From the NCBI GenBank assembly GCA_966250325.1, contig CBINGY010000002.1, forward strand, positions 1-64,000: a stretch of DNA of 64,000 bases, in the 5' to 3' direction. This document shows, one piece after another, positions 36,885-47,000 of the stretch (the stretch's first letter is position 1; the number at the start of each line of letters is the position of its first letter). Made by a program: the position numbers and the translations under genes. The notes beneath the pieces were generated by a model, which ran no database searches, was not told where the DNA came from, and saw only the letters and a list, made by a program, of their open reading frames with translations. Origin of the DNA: Jiulongibacter sp966250325. GTDB lineage: Bacteria > Bacteroidota > Bacteroidia > Cytophagales > Spirosomataceae.

Positions 36885-37172
36885 TTACTGCTTCCCGATT
36901 CGAATCTGAGTTGCTTTCTGATGAATTTCTTCAGAAGAAGAACATTTTGAATCTTCTAACCATCTGAGTAAATCCTCCCTCTTCAGAAATATCAACTTGC
37001 CAGTTGGTTTATACATCGGCAATTGACCTGTGCTGGTAAGCTTGTACAAATAGGATAGGGAGACATCTAGGTAGAGACTAGATTCTTCCATATTTAGGTA
37101 TTCCTTACTGTTTAAACTTTCTTGTTTGAGTGCTCGCTCTATTCGCTCGAGCATTTCTATTAATCGCTTCAT
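36885..37172 (-). CDS. Excisionase-like HTH protein
   Basis: A 95-residue MerR/excisionase-type HTH protein: YLNMEESSLYLDVSLSYLYKLTSTGQLPMYKPTGKLIFLKREDLLRWLE. Such proteins in Bacteroidota elements control excision or the replication module. It lies 20 bases upstream of the VirE-N gene on the same strand and behind a perfect palindrome (37224-37250) that could be its operator. A similar protein is encoded at 51095-51370 in the second element. Confidence 0.88.
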   Translation of the reverse strand: MKRLIEMLERIERALKQESLNSKEYLNMEESSLYLDVSLSYLYKLTSTGQLPMYKPTGKLIFLKREDLLRWLEDSKCSSSEEIHQKATQIRIGKQ

Positions 37173-37223
37173 TGGCTATTTTGTTTTAATAGTCCAAAGG
37201 TGAAGCAATAACGGATTCATAGA

Positions 37224-37250
37224 ATTACCTACGCACAGTGCGTAGGTAAT
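37224..37250. promoter_or_regulatory. Perfect 13-bp-arm palindrome (operator candidate)
   Basis: ATTACCTACGCAC (37224-37236) and GTGCGTAGGTAAT (37238-37250) are exact complements around a single A. It lies 52 bases upstream of the excisionase-like gene. A CACCTTTG at 37195-37202 (minus) is one base off the -7 box, so the palindrome would lie about where the -33 box should be. It is most likely an operator; a terminator is less likely as no T-run follows. Confidence 0.6.
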
Positions 37251-37317
37251 GAAACTTTATTTAAAAAGTTTATTTTCAGTATTTTACAAATTTAATTTTT
37301 GGAAATTTAAAAACGAG

Positions 37318-37983
37318 TTAGTTTTTAGGGTTCAAAATGTCAAGTATTTTACTCAACTGTTTTCGCCTTTGTTCTGACTGTAGTCTAACCGTTTTGAGTG
37401 TATTTATAAGTAAGGGAGTCTCGCAATAAAAAATAGTTATAGTTATGTTCCAGTGCTGTTGGTAAGGGCACTTTATAACTTTAATGCCGTTAAGAAGATA
37501 ATCAATAATGAAGCTCAGTTCCGTTGGATTTCCTAGCCACTTCATCTTTCTTACAATGGCTTTCCCTGTAAAAGCTCTTTGAAAGTCAGAAAAGCTGGCT
37601 TTAGGATCAAGCAGTCCATTATCAGTCAACATGGTCTTTAAGTCATTCAGACGGAAGAGCTCTTTACTGTAAATATATTTAAAGCTCAAAATCTTTTTAA
37701 TTACCGTTTCACCATATTCAATTGCCCGGTATAATTTACTACAATCTTCAATTATGGGTCTGTAGAGCAACTCCTTAAGCATTTTGGCCTCTGGAGTTAT
37801 TCCGTCATCAATATAGTTTTCAAGAAAGTTTTGAAATTCAATATACCATTCGTCATCTGGAAGTGTGGAATGTAAAGCATGGGAGGAAAGAATATTTCTC
37901 CTTTTTAACTCCCCTAGTACGCTGGTAGATTTAATGTCATCCAAAGCCATTTGGAATTCTTGAATGTGGTATTCTTCAAGCAT
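37318..37983 (-). CDS. Hypothetical protein of the mobile element
   Basis: The 221-residue protein is cytoplasmic in character, rich in Leu, Lys and Ile, and matches no family I know. Readable segments include KRRNILSSHALHSTLPDDEWYIEFQNFLENY and FSDFQRAFTGKAIVRKMKWLGNPTELSFIIDYLL. Its place, one gene before the excisionase-like HTH, is the same as that of the 229-residue unknown at 50366-51055 relative to the HTH at 51095, so both may do the same job in two elements even though their sequences do not obviously match. Confidence 0.7.
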   Translation of the reverse strand: MLEEYHIQEFQMALDDIKSTSVLGELKRRNILSSHALHSTLPDDEWYIEFQNFLENYIDDGITPEAKMLKELLYRPIIEDCSKLYRAIEYGETVIKKILSFKYIYSKELFRLNDLKTMLTDNGLLDPKASFSDFQRAFTGKAIVRKMKWLGNPTELSFIIDYLLNGIKVIKCPYQQHWNITITIFYCETPLLINTLKTVRLQSEQRRKQLSKILDILNPKN

Positions 37984-38214
37984 CGATTCTAAAAATTAAA
38001 GTAAAAGTTTTTTACATGCGAGCTTCTCCGCTCGATGAATAATAATAGTTTCTCCGACTTTACCGATTCCCTATGAGACTCTACTACCAAAGGGGGAAAA
38101 CGGTGCTTCTTTTCTTCAATTTGTAAAACAACTTCGTGATTTGTTTCAAACTGAATTCCTCCCAAAGTTATTGCAGCCGGAAGTTTAGGGGTAAAGCAAG
38201 AAATTAAAGCTAAT

Positions 38215-38418
38215 TTATGGAGACATTACCTTATCTGCTACATACTCGACTAAAAGAAACAGTAGTCTTTCATTGCAAAAGAACAAAATTGTAAGGAACA
38301 TAAAGAGTAACACCAAACCAAGGGGCCATCTCCAGGCATGAACTGCGTCTCCCCAAGCCTTGACATTTTCCGGAGTAAATTTGCTTTTCTTCCGTTTGAT
38401 CCGCTTCTTTTTGCTCAT
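38215..38418 (-). CDS. Small single-span membrane protein
   Basis: The 67-residue protein has a basic start (MSKKKRIKRKKSKFT) and one hydrophobic segment (WPLGLVLLFMFLTILFF) followed by LLFLLVEYVADKV, so it should be a small inner-membrane protein with its N-terminus inside. No family is recognised. A 9-bp inverted repeat (38422-38450) lies immediately upstream. The 230 bases between it and the 37318-37983 gene show nothing I can name. Confidence 0.55.
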   Translation of the reverse strand: MSKKKRIKRKKSKFTPENVKAWGDAVHAWRWPLGLVLLFMFLTILFFCNERLLFLLVEYVADKVMSP

Positions 38419-38421
38419 AAT

Positions 38422-38450
38422 TCATCGATTAAAAAACAATCAATCGATGA
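38422..38450. promoter_or_regulatory. Inverted repeat upstream of small membrane gene
   Basis: TCATCGATT (38422-38430) and AATCGATGA (38442-38450) are exact complements separated by 11 AT-rich bases. They start four bases before the small gene's ATG, fitting an operator or a site acting on its translation start. Confidence 0.4.
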
Positions 38451-38598
38451 CCCATTTTATGGGGCTTGAGCCGCCATAAATATAAAAGAAAATTCCACTA
38501 TGCAAAAGGTCAAAGTTTGTGAGGATTCGTCTGGTTTGGTGAATTTACGTCAGTAAATGTCAACATGTTTGTAGTAAGAGGTTTACTACGTTTTTTGA

Positions 38599-38740
38599 TG
38601 TCTCGCAAAACGAACGTTTAATGAGACAGAATTGCTCATGAAAGATCAAAGGACTCAAAGCCACGTTTTTAGTCTCATTCTTCCATCTCATAATTCAATG
38701 TTTCTTTTTCTTATTTTTGTTGGAAATAATGAGACTCTTT
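38599..38740. promoter_or_regulatory. Candidate res recombination site
   Basis: An imperfect 30-bp palindrome (38599-38628) has TGTCTC and GAGACA at its ends and AAACG / AACGTTT near its centre. Two further copies of the end word follow: AGTCTCATT near 38670 and AATGAGACTC near 38728. Three spaced copies directly upstream of a serine resolvase fit the I-II-III layout of a res site. Confidence 0.5.
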
Positions 38741-38742
38741 TA

Positions 38743-39297
38743 ATGCTTTACGGATATGCACGGGTTTCTACCCAGGATCAAAACTTAAGCCTGCAGTTGG
38801 ATGGACTTAATGCTGCCCAGTGCGAACGCATTTTTCAGGAAAAGGTATCATCAGGTAAAGAGCGACCAGAGCTTCAAAAGCTTCTTAATAAATTAAAATC
38901 TGGAGATACACTAGTGGTCTGGAAACTTGACCGGCTAGGCCGCTCATTAAAAGAGCTTGTTACTCTTATTACAGACTTTCAGGAGAAGGAAATTGGCTTT
39001 CGTAGCTTAAATGATGCTATTGACACTACCACAGCCCAAGGCCGACTTGTGTTCAATATTTTTGCTTCGTTGGCAGAGTTTGAACGAGATATTATCAGGG
39101 AGAGAACAAGAGCGGGGCTTAACGCAGCTCGTGCTCGTGGCCGCAATGGAGGCAGACCAAAAGGATTAGGCAAAGAGGCATTATCAAAAGCCCAGGCCGC
39201 AAAAACACTCTACGAGAAAAGGGAAAAAACCGTTGCTGAGATTGGAAAGCTTTTAGGCATTAGCCGGGCAACGGTTTATAGGTATCTCAAGGCTTAA
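38743..39297 (+). CDS. Serine resolvase/invertase
   Basis: The 184-residue recombinase starts at the ATG of MLYGYARVSTQDQNLSLQ, with catalytic Ser in ARVST, then VWKLDRLGRSLKEL, the long helix region (FNIFASLAEFERDIIRERTRAGL) and a C-terminal HTH (KTVAEIGKLLGISRATVYRYLKA). An upstream frame extension lacks family likeness and covers the candidate res site, so I reject it. It resolves cointegrates or inverts DNA, in most relatives on mobile elements. It separates the primase module from the RHS locus. Confidence 0.93.
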   Translation: MLYGYARVSTQDQNLSLQLDGLNAAQCERIFQEKVSSGKERPELQKLLNKLKSGDTLVVWKLDRLGRSLKELVTLITDFQEKEIGFRSLNDAIDTTTAQGRLVFNIFASLAEFERDIIRERTRAGLNAARARGRNGGRPKGLGKEALSKAQAAKTLYEKREKTVAEIGKLLGISRATVYRYLKA

Positions 39298-39325
39298 TAT
39301 GTTAGCTAAAAACTAACTATTGTTC

Positions 39326-39697
39326 CTAGCCATTGTATTCTATTTCCTTACGCAAGACTTCAAATTGTTGCCTTTCTTTTTCTTCATAATCAGAAAAATT
39401 CTCAGCAAAACCTTCATCGTAGAATAACTCAGGCCAAAGTGTAAAACTGTCATCTTCATCCCAAATTTTTCCCTTCCAAATGGCTGGGATTTGATCTTCC
39501 GTTATTTCTACAAAAGCTTTATTTAATAATACTATGTGCCGATTATCAAAAGTATTGAAATAGCATTGTCCTCCTCTGAAAATCATTCCATAGACCAAAA
39601 ATGTTTCCCCAACTGAGAAGTTGCTACCTAATTCCTCTTTACGTTTTACTCCTTCATAGTCAATTACCGCTGTGACCTGCTTTATTCTAACCTTCAT
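39326..39697 (-). CDS. Putative RHS immunity protein, paralogue 1
   Basis: The protein is about 123 residues from MKVRIKQVTAVIDYEG. It shares with the genes at 39741 and 40637 a common pattern: FxVYGxxxRG, NRHIVLLNKAFVEIT, a central W.KIWD/E segment, ..WPxLFYxExFxENFSxxEEKERQQFEVLR.EIE. Such small tandem paralogues directly downstream of an RHS toxin are usually immunity proteins. This one is the most distant copy and has no toxin tip of its own. The name of the family is not known to me. Confidence 0.7.
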   Translation of the reverse strand: MKVRIKQVTAVIDYEGVKRKEELGSNFSVGETFLVYGMIFRGGQCYFNTFDNRHIVLLNKAFVEITEDQIPAIWKGKIWDEDDSFTLWPELFYDEGFAENFSDYEEKERQQFEVLRKEIEYNG

Positions 39698-39740
39698 AGT
39701 AAAAACGTTCAAAAAAGGGGAATATATGTTTTATGAAGAT

Positions 39741-40106
39741 TTACTCATTTTCTATCTCTTTACGCAAGATTTCAAATTGCTTTCTTTCCTTTTCTTCCCA
39801 TTCGGAAAAGTTTTCCAGAAAATCTTCTTGATAAAATAACGCTGGCCAGATTGTAATACCTCTATCTTCCCAAACCTTAAGCCTCCAAAAAGGTTTTACT
39901 AAATCGTCAATTATTTCTACAAATTCGTTGGCAATAAGTACCAAATTGTTACCATCAAATATGTAAAAATCACACGAATTGCCTCTTGAGCTAATTCCGT
40001 AGACTGAAAATACATCATCTAATGAATAATACTCGCTTAAATCCTGAGTTCGTTTGAACTCTCCATAATTTACTTCTGCCTTTACACTGGCCAATCTTAT
40101 CTTCAT
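39741..40106 (-). CDS. Putative RHS immunity protein, paralogue 2
   Basis: A 121-residue protein with the same pattern as its neighbours: DVFSVYGISSRGNSCDFYI, NLVLIANEFVEIIDD, WRLKVWEDRGITIWPALFYQEDFLENFSEWEEKERKQFEILRKEIE. It starts five bases below the stop of a decayed toxin-tip fragment (40111-40240), so it was probably the immunity protein for that older tip. The sequence is closer to paralogue 3 than to paralogue 1. Confidence 0.75.
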   Translation of the reverse strand: MKIRLASVKAEVNYGEFKRTQDLSEYYSLDDVFSVYGISSRGNSCDFYIFDGNNLVLIANEFVEIIDDLVKPFWRLKVWEDRGITIWPALFYQEDFLENFSEWEEKERKQFEILRKEIENE

Positions 40107-40110
40107 GGTT

Positions 40111-40240
40111 TTACTCTAACAACTTTGCTTTGAACTCCAGCCGTGTATTTTGATTATCATACCAATGGGTCAGAAAGGCCTATTTCTCTAAAGTTGTTTA
40201 GTCAAACTTGCCCAATATCTTCCCATGAGCCCCCTATCCT
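40111..40240 (-). pseudogene. Orphan RHS toxin-tip fragment, frameshifted
   Basis: Minus-strand reading gives IGGSWEDIGQV, a stop, LNNFREIG, then after a one-base shift FLTHWYDNQNTRLEFKAKLLE and a stop. This lines up with the last 45 residues of the intact RHS protein (YGGKARDWVKMSSSNFRKFG, then FETHWYEN, TEFKTKILR). It is thus the dead remains of a related toxin C-terminus. It overlaps the 3' end of the 40188-40640 gene. Confidence 0.75.
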
Positions 40241-40640
40241 GTCTATTACTTGTTAACTCTAATTTGTGATCAGTTTTTATCAATTTATCGATATTTGAGA
40301 TACTGTTAAAATACCAATCTGAGATTTCATAATAATGTCCTAACATGCTAATTAATTCTTCGTCCCTTTTTTCAGATCTCAATGCATGTTCCACTTTATT
40401 CAGGTTATTTTTCTGCATGTTCTTCTCAAAATCTGGTAAGCCAGTTAAATACTGTGGTTCACTAACAGCATACCATTGTAGAAATAATGACCGTTTAATT
40501 GATTCTAAATCAGTATTCGAGCTATACAGCTCAAATAACTGAGTATATTTTGAGGCCAAGTTTTTACCAAATTCTTGTTGAGAATTTAATAGTACTTCAA
40601 TCTCGTTTTCTAATTTTCGAATTAGTCCTTTGTTTTTCAC
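40188..40640 (-). CDS. Hypothetical protein within RHS immunity cluster
   Basis: The 150-residue protein is helical and charged (NEIEVLLNSQQEFGKNLASKYTQLFELY, EKRDEELISMLGHYYEISDWYFNSISNIDKLI) with no family I recognise. It overlaps the upstream immunity gene by four bases and so is made with it. Its final 15 or so codons overlap, in another frame, the orphan toxin tip, which suggests the natural end was replaced when the cassettes recombined. It may be another immunity factor. Confidence 0.65.
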   Translation of the reverse strand: MKNKGLIRKLENEIEVLLNSQQEFGKNLASKYTQLFELYSSNTDLESIKRSLFLQWYAVSEPQYLTGLPDFEKNMQKNNLNKVEHALRSEKRDEELISMLGHYYEISDWYFNSISNIDKLIKTDHKLELTSNRQDRGLMGRYWASLTKQL

Positions 40641-41005
40641 TCTCTACCTTCCATTTCTCTACGAAGAACCTCGAATTGCTGTCTTTCCTTTTCCTCCCAT
40701 TCAGAAAAATTTTCAAGAAAATCTTCCTGATAAAAAAGGTCAGGCCATAGGGTAATACCACCATCTTCCCAAATTTTAAGCTTCCAATTTGCGGAGACCC
40801 TATTGTCTGTGATTTCAACAAGTGTTTTTGGAATTAGTACTAAATGCCGCCCATTATAAATATAAAATTCCAAATAATTATCCCATTGACTGAGACCGAA
40901 AACTGTGAATGTGTCTCCTATTAAGTAATATTCACTTACATCACGAGAAAGCCTAGTATTTTTTATATCGGGGTCTTCTTTTAACTTTATAAATCTTATT
41001 TTCAT
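40637..41005 (-). CDS. Putative cognate immunity protein of RHS toxin, paralogue 3
   Basis: A 122-residue protein with the cluster pattern (DTFTVFGLSQWDNYLEFYI, HLVLIPKTLVEITDN, WKLKIWEDGGITLWPDLFYQEDFLENFSEWEEKERQQFEVLRREME). It begins three bases after the stop of the RHS gene, the usual place for the matching immunity gene. It should bind and block the C-terminal toxin domain in the producing cell. AT-rich like the toxin tip, in contrast with the RHS body. Confidence 0.8.
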   Translation of the reverse strand: MKIRFIKLKEDPDIKNTRLSRDVSEYYLIGDTFTVFGLSQWDNYLEFYIYNGRHLVLIPKTLVEITDNRVSANWKLKIWEDGGITLWPDLFYQEDFLENFSEWEEKERQQFEVLRREMEGRE

Positions 41006-41008
41006 GTT

Positions 41009-44000
41009 TCACCTTAATATTTTGGTTTTAAATTCCGTTTTCATCCCTGTGACTAGATTTTCATACCAATGTGTTTCAAAGGATTTCCCAAATTTTCTAA
41101 AATTAGAGCTTGACATTTTTACCCAATCTCTTGCTTTTCCACCATACTGTTGAGCTAGTCGTGAGCCAGATCTTAATTGTTTAATTATTATTTCACCTTT
41201 TTCTGCCATCTGAGCCTCACTGGCAAGCTGCATTGCCAATTTCGTTCCGCTAATCGCAGATTTTGCAGTCCCCCCAATTAAATCAGGTGCACCCATTTGA
41301 GGGGCTATCATATAGGGATAGCCCGCTCGGTCAAACATTACTCCTGTGGACAAAGCACCCCTGTCAAAGTATTGGATATTACCATTCCAGAAATAATCCA
41401 GATTACCCCAAAAACCTGTTACCACAGGCCCCTTCCCAAACATATCCAAAAGAGCATTTCGTTTGGCAGTTACGGTTATTTCATTGAGTGTACCACCACT
41501 ATAAATAGGATCTCCATTTTGAGCAAGTGCCGGAGAATTTCTAACAAAGCTATTCACTCCAATGTGTTGTATGGCTCCGGATGCTATACCACCAATACCA
41601 CCCCAGAGCATTCCTTGTAAGGCTCCTTGTCCAACATTTTGACCCGCTAATCCGGCGTATGCTCCACCACCAAAAGCACCGCTAACAGCTCCTGTGGTTC
41701 CATAAGCAAGGGCTGCCTGTCCAAGATTAACTCCGCTGGTAGCAACAGTTGAAAAACTGTTAAAAACGGCACTTCCTACCCCGGCTGTAGCTACTCCAAT
41801 ACCCGCACCGGCAAAAATGTATCCCGCCATTTTCCAGCCTTTAGCACCCTGAGCTTTGCCAATTTGGTAGCCGCTAAAACCACCCATTGCTCCACCAACG
41901 ATAAAGTTCCAAAACCGCCCATCAGGATCAACACCGTTAATTGGACTATTCCCCATACCCAAATAACCTGAAGCAAACTGGTTTTTGGGGTCAATGGAAG
42001 TGAACCTTCCCTGGTATGGGTCATACTGTCGTGCATGAAAATCAAAGGAGTTATAATCTGCAAAGACTATGTATTCCTTTCCTTGAAATAAGAACTTAAA
42101 GGTCAGGCTATCTTCCCCAAACGGACTACCAAACGGGTAATAATCCACCCGCTGAGCCACATAAATATTGACCGAGTCATTCAACTTTTGGAAAACAACT
42201 CGATTATTCCCCAAATGATCAGAAATAAAATACTGATAGGTATATTTTCGGTTAATGATCTCGGTGGTATCATGATTAAAATACACCGTATCATAATCCA
42301 CATGGATAAGAGTGTCCTGAGACACCAGAATGCGGCCTTCATCATGGAAGATGGTTTCCAGTACCCCATTTTTATAAATCAGATTCCCAACATAATCCGT
42401 TTTAAGGGTATCGGTACCTTGAATGAGGTATTGGCTTAATTTCTGGCCATCAGAAGTATATATGTTTTTAATCTTACCGGTCGTGCCAAAAACAATTTCC
42501 TCCGGCAAACCCAAATAATTATAAATAATGTTGGTGATACCTTTGTTAGCGTCTGTTTTCAGGCTTCCATCGCTGTAGTAGCTGTATTCATTACTACCGG
42601 CCACATTTCCAAAACCAAGGCTATCATTGGCGTAGTCATCAATGGCTGAAATCCGGTTTGAATGGGCATCATAGGTATATGCAAGGCTATCAATTCTTCC
42701 CCAGCTTGTACTATCGGTTTGACCAAAACGATTCAGGCTTTGGATATTACCATTGGCATCATATGCAATACCTCTGACATCATAATTCCATGTAGTATCA
42801 CTTTGGAAATCGGCCGCCAGTATTCGGTTAGATTTATCGTAGTCGTAAAGATAACTTCTCTGCAGACTATCGGAGAGCCAGGTTTGTTTGGAGAGGACGC
42901 CGTTGTAGTAGCGACCGTCCTGAAAATAGTCCAGCTTCATGGCAAAGACTTTGGAGCTGTCCAAGTTGCCGGTGGTATCGCAATTGATACAGGTCAGATT
43001 TCCCTGCAGATCGTAGGCGTAATTGACCCTTTGCAGGCCTCCGGCGATATATGCCACGTAAACATTGCTGCTATCAATCAATACGCCAGGCTGCAGCAAG
43101 ACATATTTGGCTGCTTGATCTTGAATGCCGGTGGCCAGCGTATCATTCTGGCGAACGATGCTATCAATCCGGGATTCGTTCAGGTTCTTTTGAATAAGCC
43201 GGCCGATTTCATCGTACTGATAACTGGCTAGCAGCTCAGGGTTGCTATTGAGCGTATGCACCGCATCGAGCACCCTGCCCGCATGATCGTATGTGTAGGC
43301 CGTAGATATTTCTAAAGGAACGGTTTCTGAAGGCGTTTGGTAGATCGTTCGGGTTTCTAAAATCTGACCAATAAAATCATAGACCTGATCTGTTTGATTG
43401 ACCTGTCCGTACCGGTTTTTACTCTGGGTTTGAATAAGCCGGTTTTTATCATCATAGTAAAACGTAGAAGCCAGCCATTCATTGGTACTTAGATTTCTGA
43501 CTTTCGTACCTGTTAAAAGGCCTTTGCTATTTGGCCACCGGCTGGTTTTATATTCCTGAAAATGGAGCGTGGTATCACTATTCCAGCCGTAATCATCGTA
43601 ATAATTAACGGCCATCACCGTACCGGAAGATGACAGTAAGGTTTCCAATGCTGCCGGAAAAGAGCGGGCTGTATAACTCTCTACGTTTCCGCCTGATGAT
43701 GATCGCTCTTCGTATTGCGTGGAATCAGCGAAGTCATCAAATTGATCCTGAAGAGATGATCGGCTGTAGGTGCTATTCGTTACTATTCCGCTAAGGGCTT
43801 TGTTTCCCCGGGCATCATACTTCATCCACTCCCAAAGATTGGGCTCACGCTGTCTGGCGTTCTGCATCATGACCAATTGGCCTTGCCGGTTAAAAACCCG
43901 ATAGCTCCAACCCGCATCCGGCACATGGGTTTCAACAGCCCTGCCCCGATCATCAAATTTGGTGTAGTAAATATGGTCTATAAAAGAAGATGCCAGCAAG

Positions 44001-47000
44001 TATGTACTGTCAGGAATAGAATCATATAAAGCCGGAGGGATTGCGGCTACCTGTCTGCCCAGATCATCATAAAGTATGGTGGTTTTTAAATAATCGCTTG
44101 TGCTGCTTCCATCACCTTTATACTGAACATGACTTTCCAGCAGGCGGCCTTCCTTGTCGGCATATTCAATAACCTTATTTCCGTCTTCATCCGTATTAAC
44201 CCTTCGTGCTATTTGTTCTCCTGAAAAATTCTGAGTGTGGTAGAAGCCACTCAGATCAACATTTCGTCTCAGAATTCCAAAAGAACCGGTTTCATAGCTC
44301 TGCTGAGCCTCTTTGCCTGGCCGGAATGACGCTCCCGGAGCAATAGACTTAAAAACCCGGCTAAGTGGAGAATCCTCAAAATCGCTTACTTCAGAAAACG
44401 GAGAGCTATCACCATAAAAGCTTTGTGCCGAGCTGAGCACATTGTTTGTAAACCCTCCCGAATTATCTCCGGTGGCGATAGGCAACAAGCTTTTCAGAGG
44501 GCGGCCAAAACTGTCATACAGCGGATTTGAAAGTGTTAAATCGGTATGTTCCGGGCTGGAATTGATGGCCTTGTTCTGCAATAGCCTTCCCTCTGCATCA
44601 TAATAGGAAATTTGACTGTCCAAACTATCCAGATTAGCCGGTATGCTATTGGTGGCCGTTCTTGGCATTCGGCTAAGCATCCGGTATTTGGTGCTATCGG
44701 TACTAATCGCTCCCAGAGCTCCTGCCTCTCCCGGCTGCAGATGGTCATAATGGCCTAAAAGATAGCCGTCCTTATCCAGCACCTCTTTTACCATCCCTTT
44801 TCGGAAGGTGGTATCATAACGGGTTATCGTTTCCAGATGGTTGACGCTTTTCACCCTTGAAGCTCCGAAAAGGCGTTTCTCATACTGCACTTGAACCGTA
44901 TCAACAAAGACCCCACCGGGGTTTTGGATACGATCAGCGATTAACACCCCGGAACTGTCATAGTTAACCCGGCCAACCACTCCACCAAACCCCCTGCTAC
45001 TGGCAGGAAGGCCGAAGTCGTTATACCCCTCAACTCGGCTGATCTCCAGATAGGTGTTATCGGTATAGATGGTATCATTGGTAACCTTATCGTATTGCAT
45101 ATCTGACAAGGTGCTGCCGATATGCCCTGAGCTAAAGGTTTTCTTATAGGCATAATTAAAGCCGCTACTTTTTTCAAAGGCTTCTATGGTGTTATAGGTC
45201 GCCCCTGCAAGCCTGTTGGCTACGACATTCTTAGATTCTACCGGATACGCCCAAAGCCCATTGTCTTTAAACTCAAACAAACCTCTGGCCTGAGAACCGC
45301 TTTGCGGTACGGCAGAAATATATTGCGTGTACCCGCACTCATAAGGACCCAGGGAGTCGTAGCAGGTTTGAGAGACATAAATGCTTGTATCTACAAAATT
45401 AAAATCGGCCGGATAGCGGATATATTGCTCAATCAGACGACCCCTGGAGTCTGTTGTTTCCGTCTTTACCAGTTGGTTATGCTCACCCGGATAGCTGGCT
45501 TTGTAAGAGCCGGGCATTTCATCTTTATAAATGTAGTTTACTGAAGTTGTGAGCGGATTTGTTCCGCTCTGCGAATACATCTTACTGGACTGCTCTTTCA
45601 GCCGGTATAGGCCATTTAGTAAGTTGTATTGTTGTGTAAATGTTCCGCCGCTGTAGCTGGTATAGCCTATCGTCTTATTATTCACACGGAACACTTTTGC
45701 CGCAGCCGTTTGTCTTCCGTTCCAGGCGGCATAGGGGCTATAGCTCCAGGTTTGAACCGCCAGCGTGTCACCAGCCTCATTAAAAGTTTCTGTCTTTACA
45801 AGCCGGGCGGCCTGATAGGTAAAACCCCACTGCCCTCCTGTGCCATTGGCTTTGACCAGCTCAGGACGTATGTATTCCTTAATCTCGCAGGAATCATAGG
45901 GATACTCATTATCATAACACACCTCAAAGGATTGAAAGGTTCTTAAGTTGGTGGTGTCATCATCGAAGTAATAGACAGTTTTCCCTAACCCCTGATTGCT
46001 GCTGTCCAGGGTGATCTCAGATACCCGTCCATAAACTACCGGTGGCCTGCCAATTTCGGCCAAAAGCCTGTCATAGATACTTGAGTTAGTCCCCTCTTCC
46101 AAAAAAGGCGTTTTATACCGGTAGGTAGGATGCAAAGCTAAATGACCTGTCGTTTCTCCGTTCAGGTTATAATCGTACTCCTTTTTTGTCTCTATGCCCG
46201 AAATCTGGTCTTTACGGGTAATACGTTTGATTCTCGGGCCACCTATGGGTTTATAATTACCTGAAGTATCGGTGTAATTGCGAGCCGTGTGCGTCTCATA
46301 TTCAAAGGCAATAGTCTTACCGCCGGAATAGACAATAGAATCCATACTGCCATAAAAGCTGAAGGTGGAATCCGTTTCACGGTAGGAGGTACTGGCGGTG
46401 CAATTGGGGTAGTCCTCATCCTTTGGAATAAGGCCGGTCAGGTTGCGGTTTCCGGTTCGGCCATTGGCATAGCCCCAATGATCTATCCCAAAATCAAGAC
46501 GGCTCTTACCGTTATAGGTGGGGTGATCCCCTTTATAGCGGAAGCGAACATTGGTTTGATCGGGAAAGCCGATTTCTTCCAGTCTGAGCCGCCGTTGATG
46601 CGTATAACCTACCAGCGTATGAGCTGAATTAAACTCGGAATATCCTGCCGGAAGGTCGTTATTGACCCCGAAAAAGTGGCCATAACTGAATTGATAAAAC
46701 AAGGTATCCTGAGGGCTGGAAGAATTCTCCATGACCATCATTTCATTCAGTCGCTTAGCACCACTTGAATTTTGTGGATACCGCTCCCATTGGTCTATAT
46801 CTATTCGTGGATTAGAGGGGTCAACGTAATTGCAGATTTCAATATACTCACCTGTCAAGTAATCGTACTGCGTATTACAAACCCGGTAACGTTTGTTAAA
46901 TTCTATTTTGGTATTGATGCCAACGATAGAAGTTAGGCTCACTGTTTTGACAAAAACCCGGTTGATCTCTTTATCAACATCCGTAGGATCCGGACAAACA

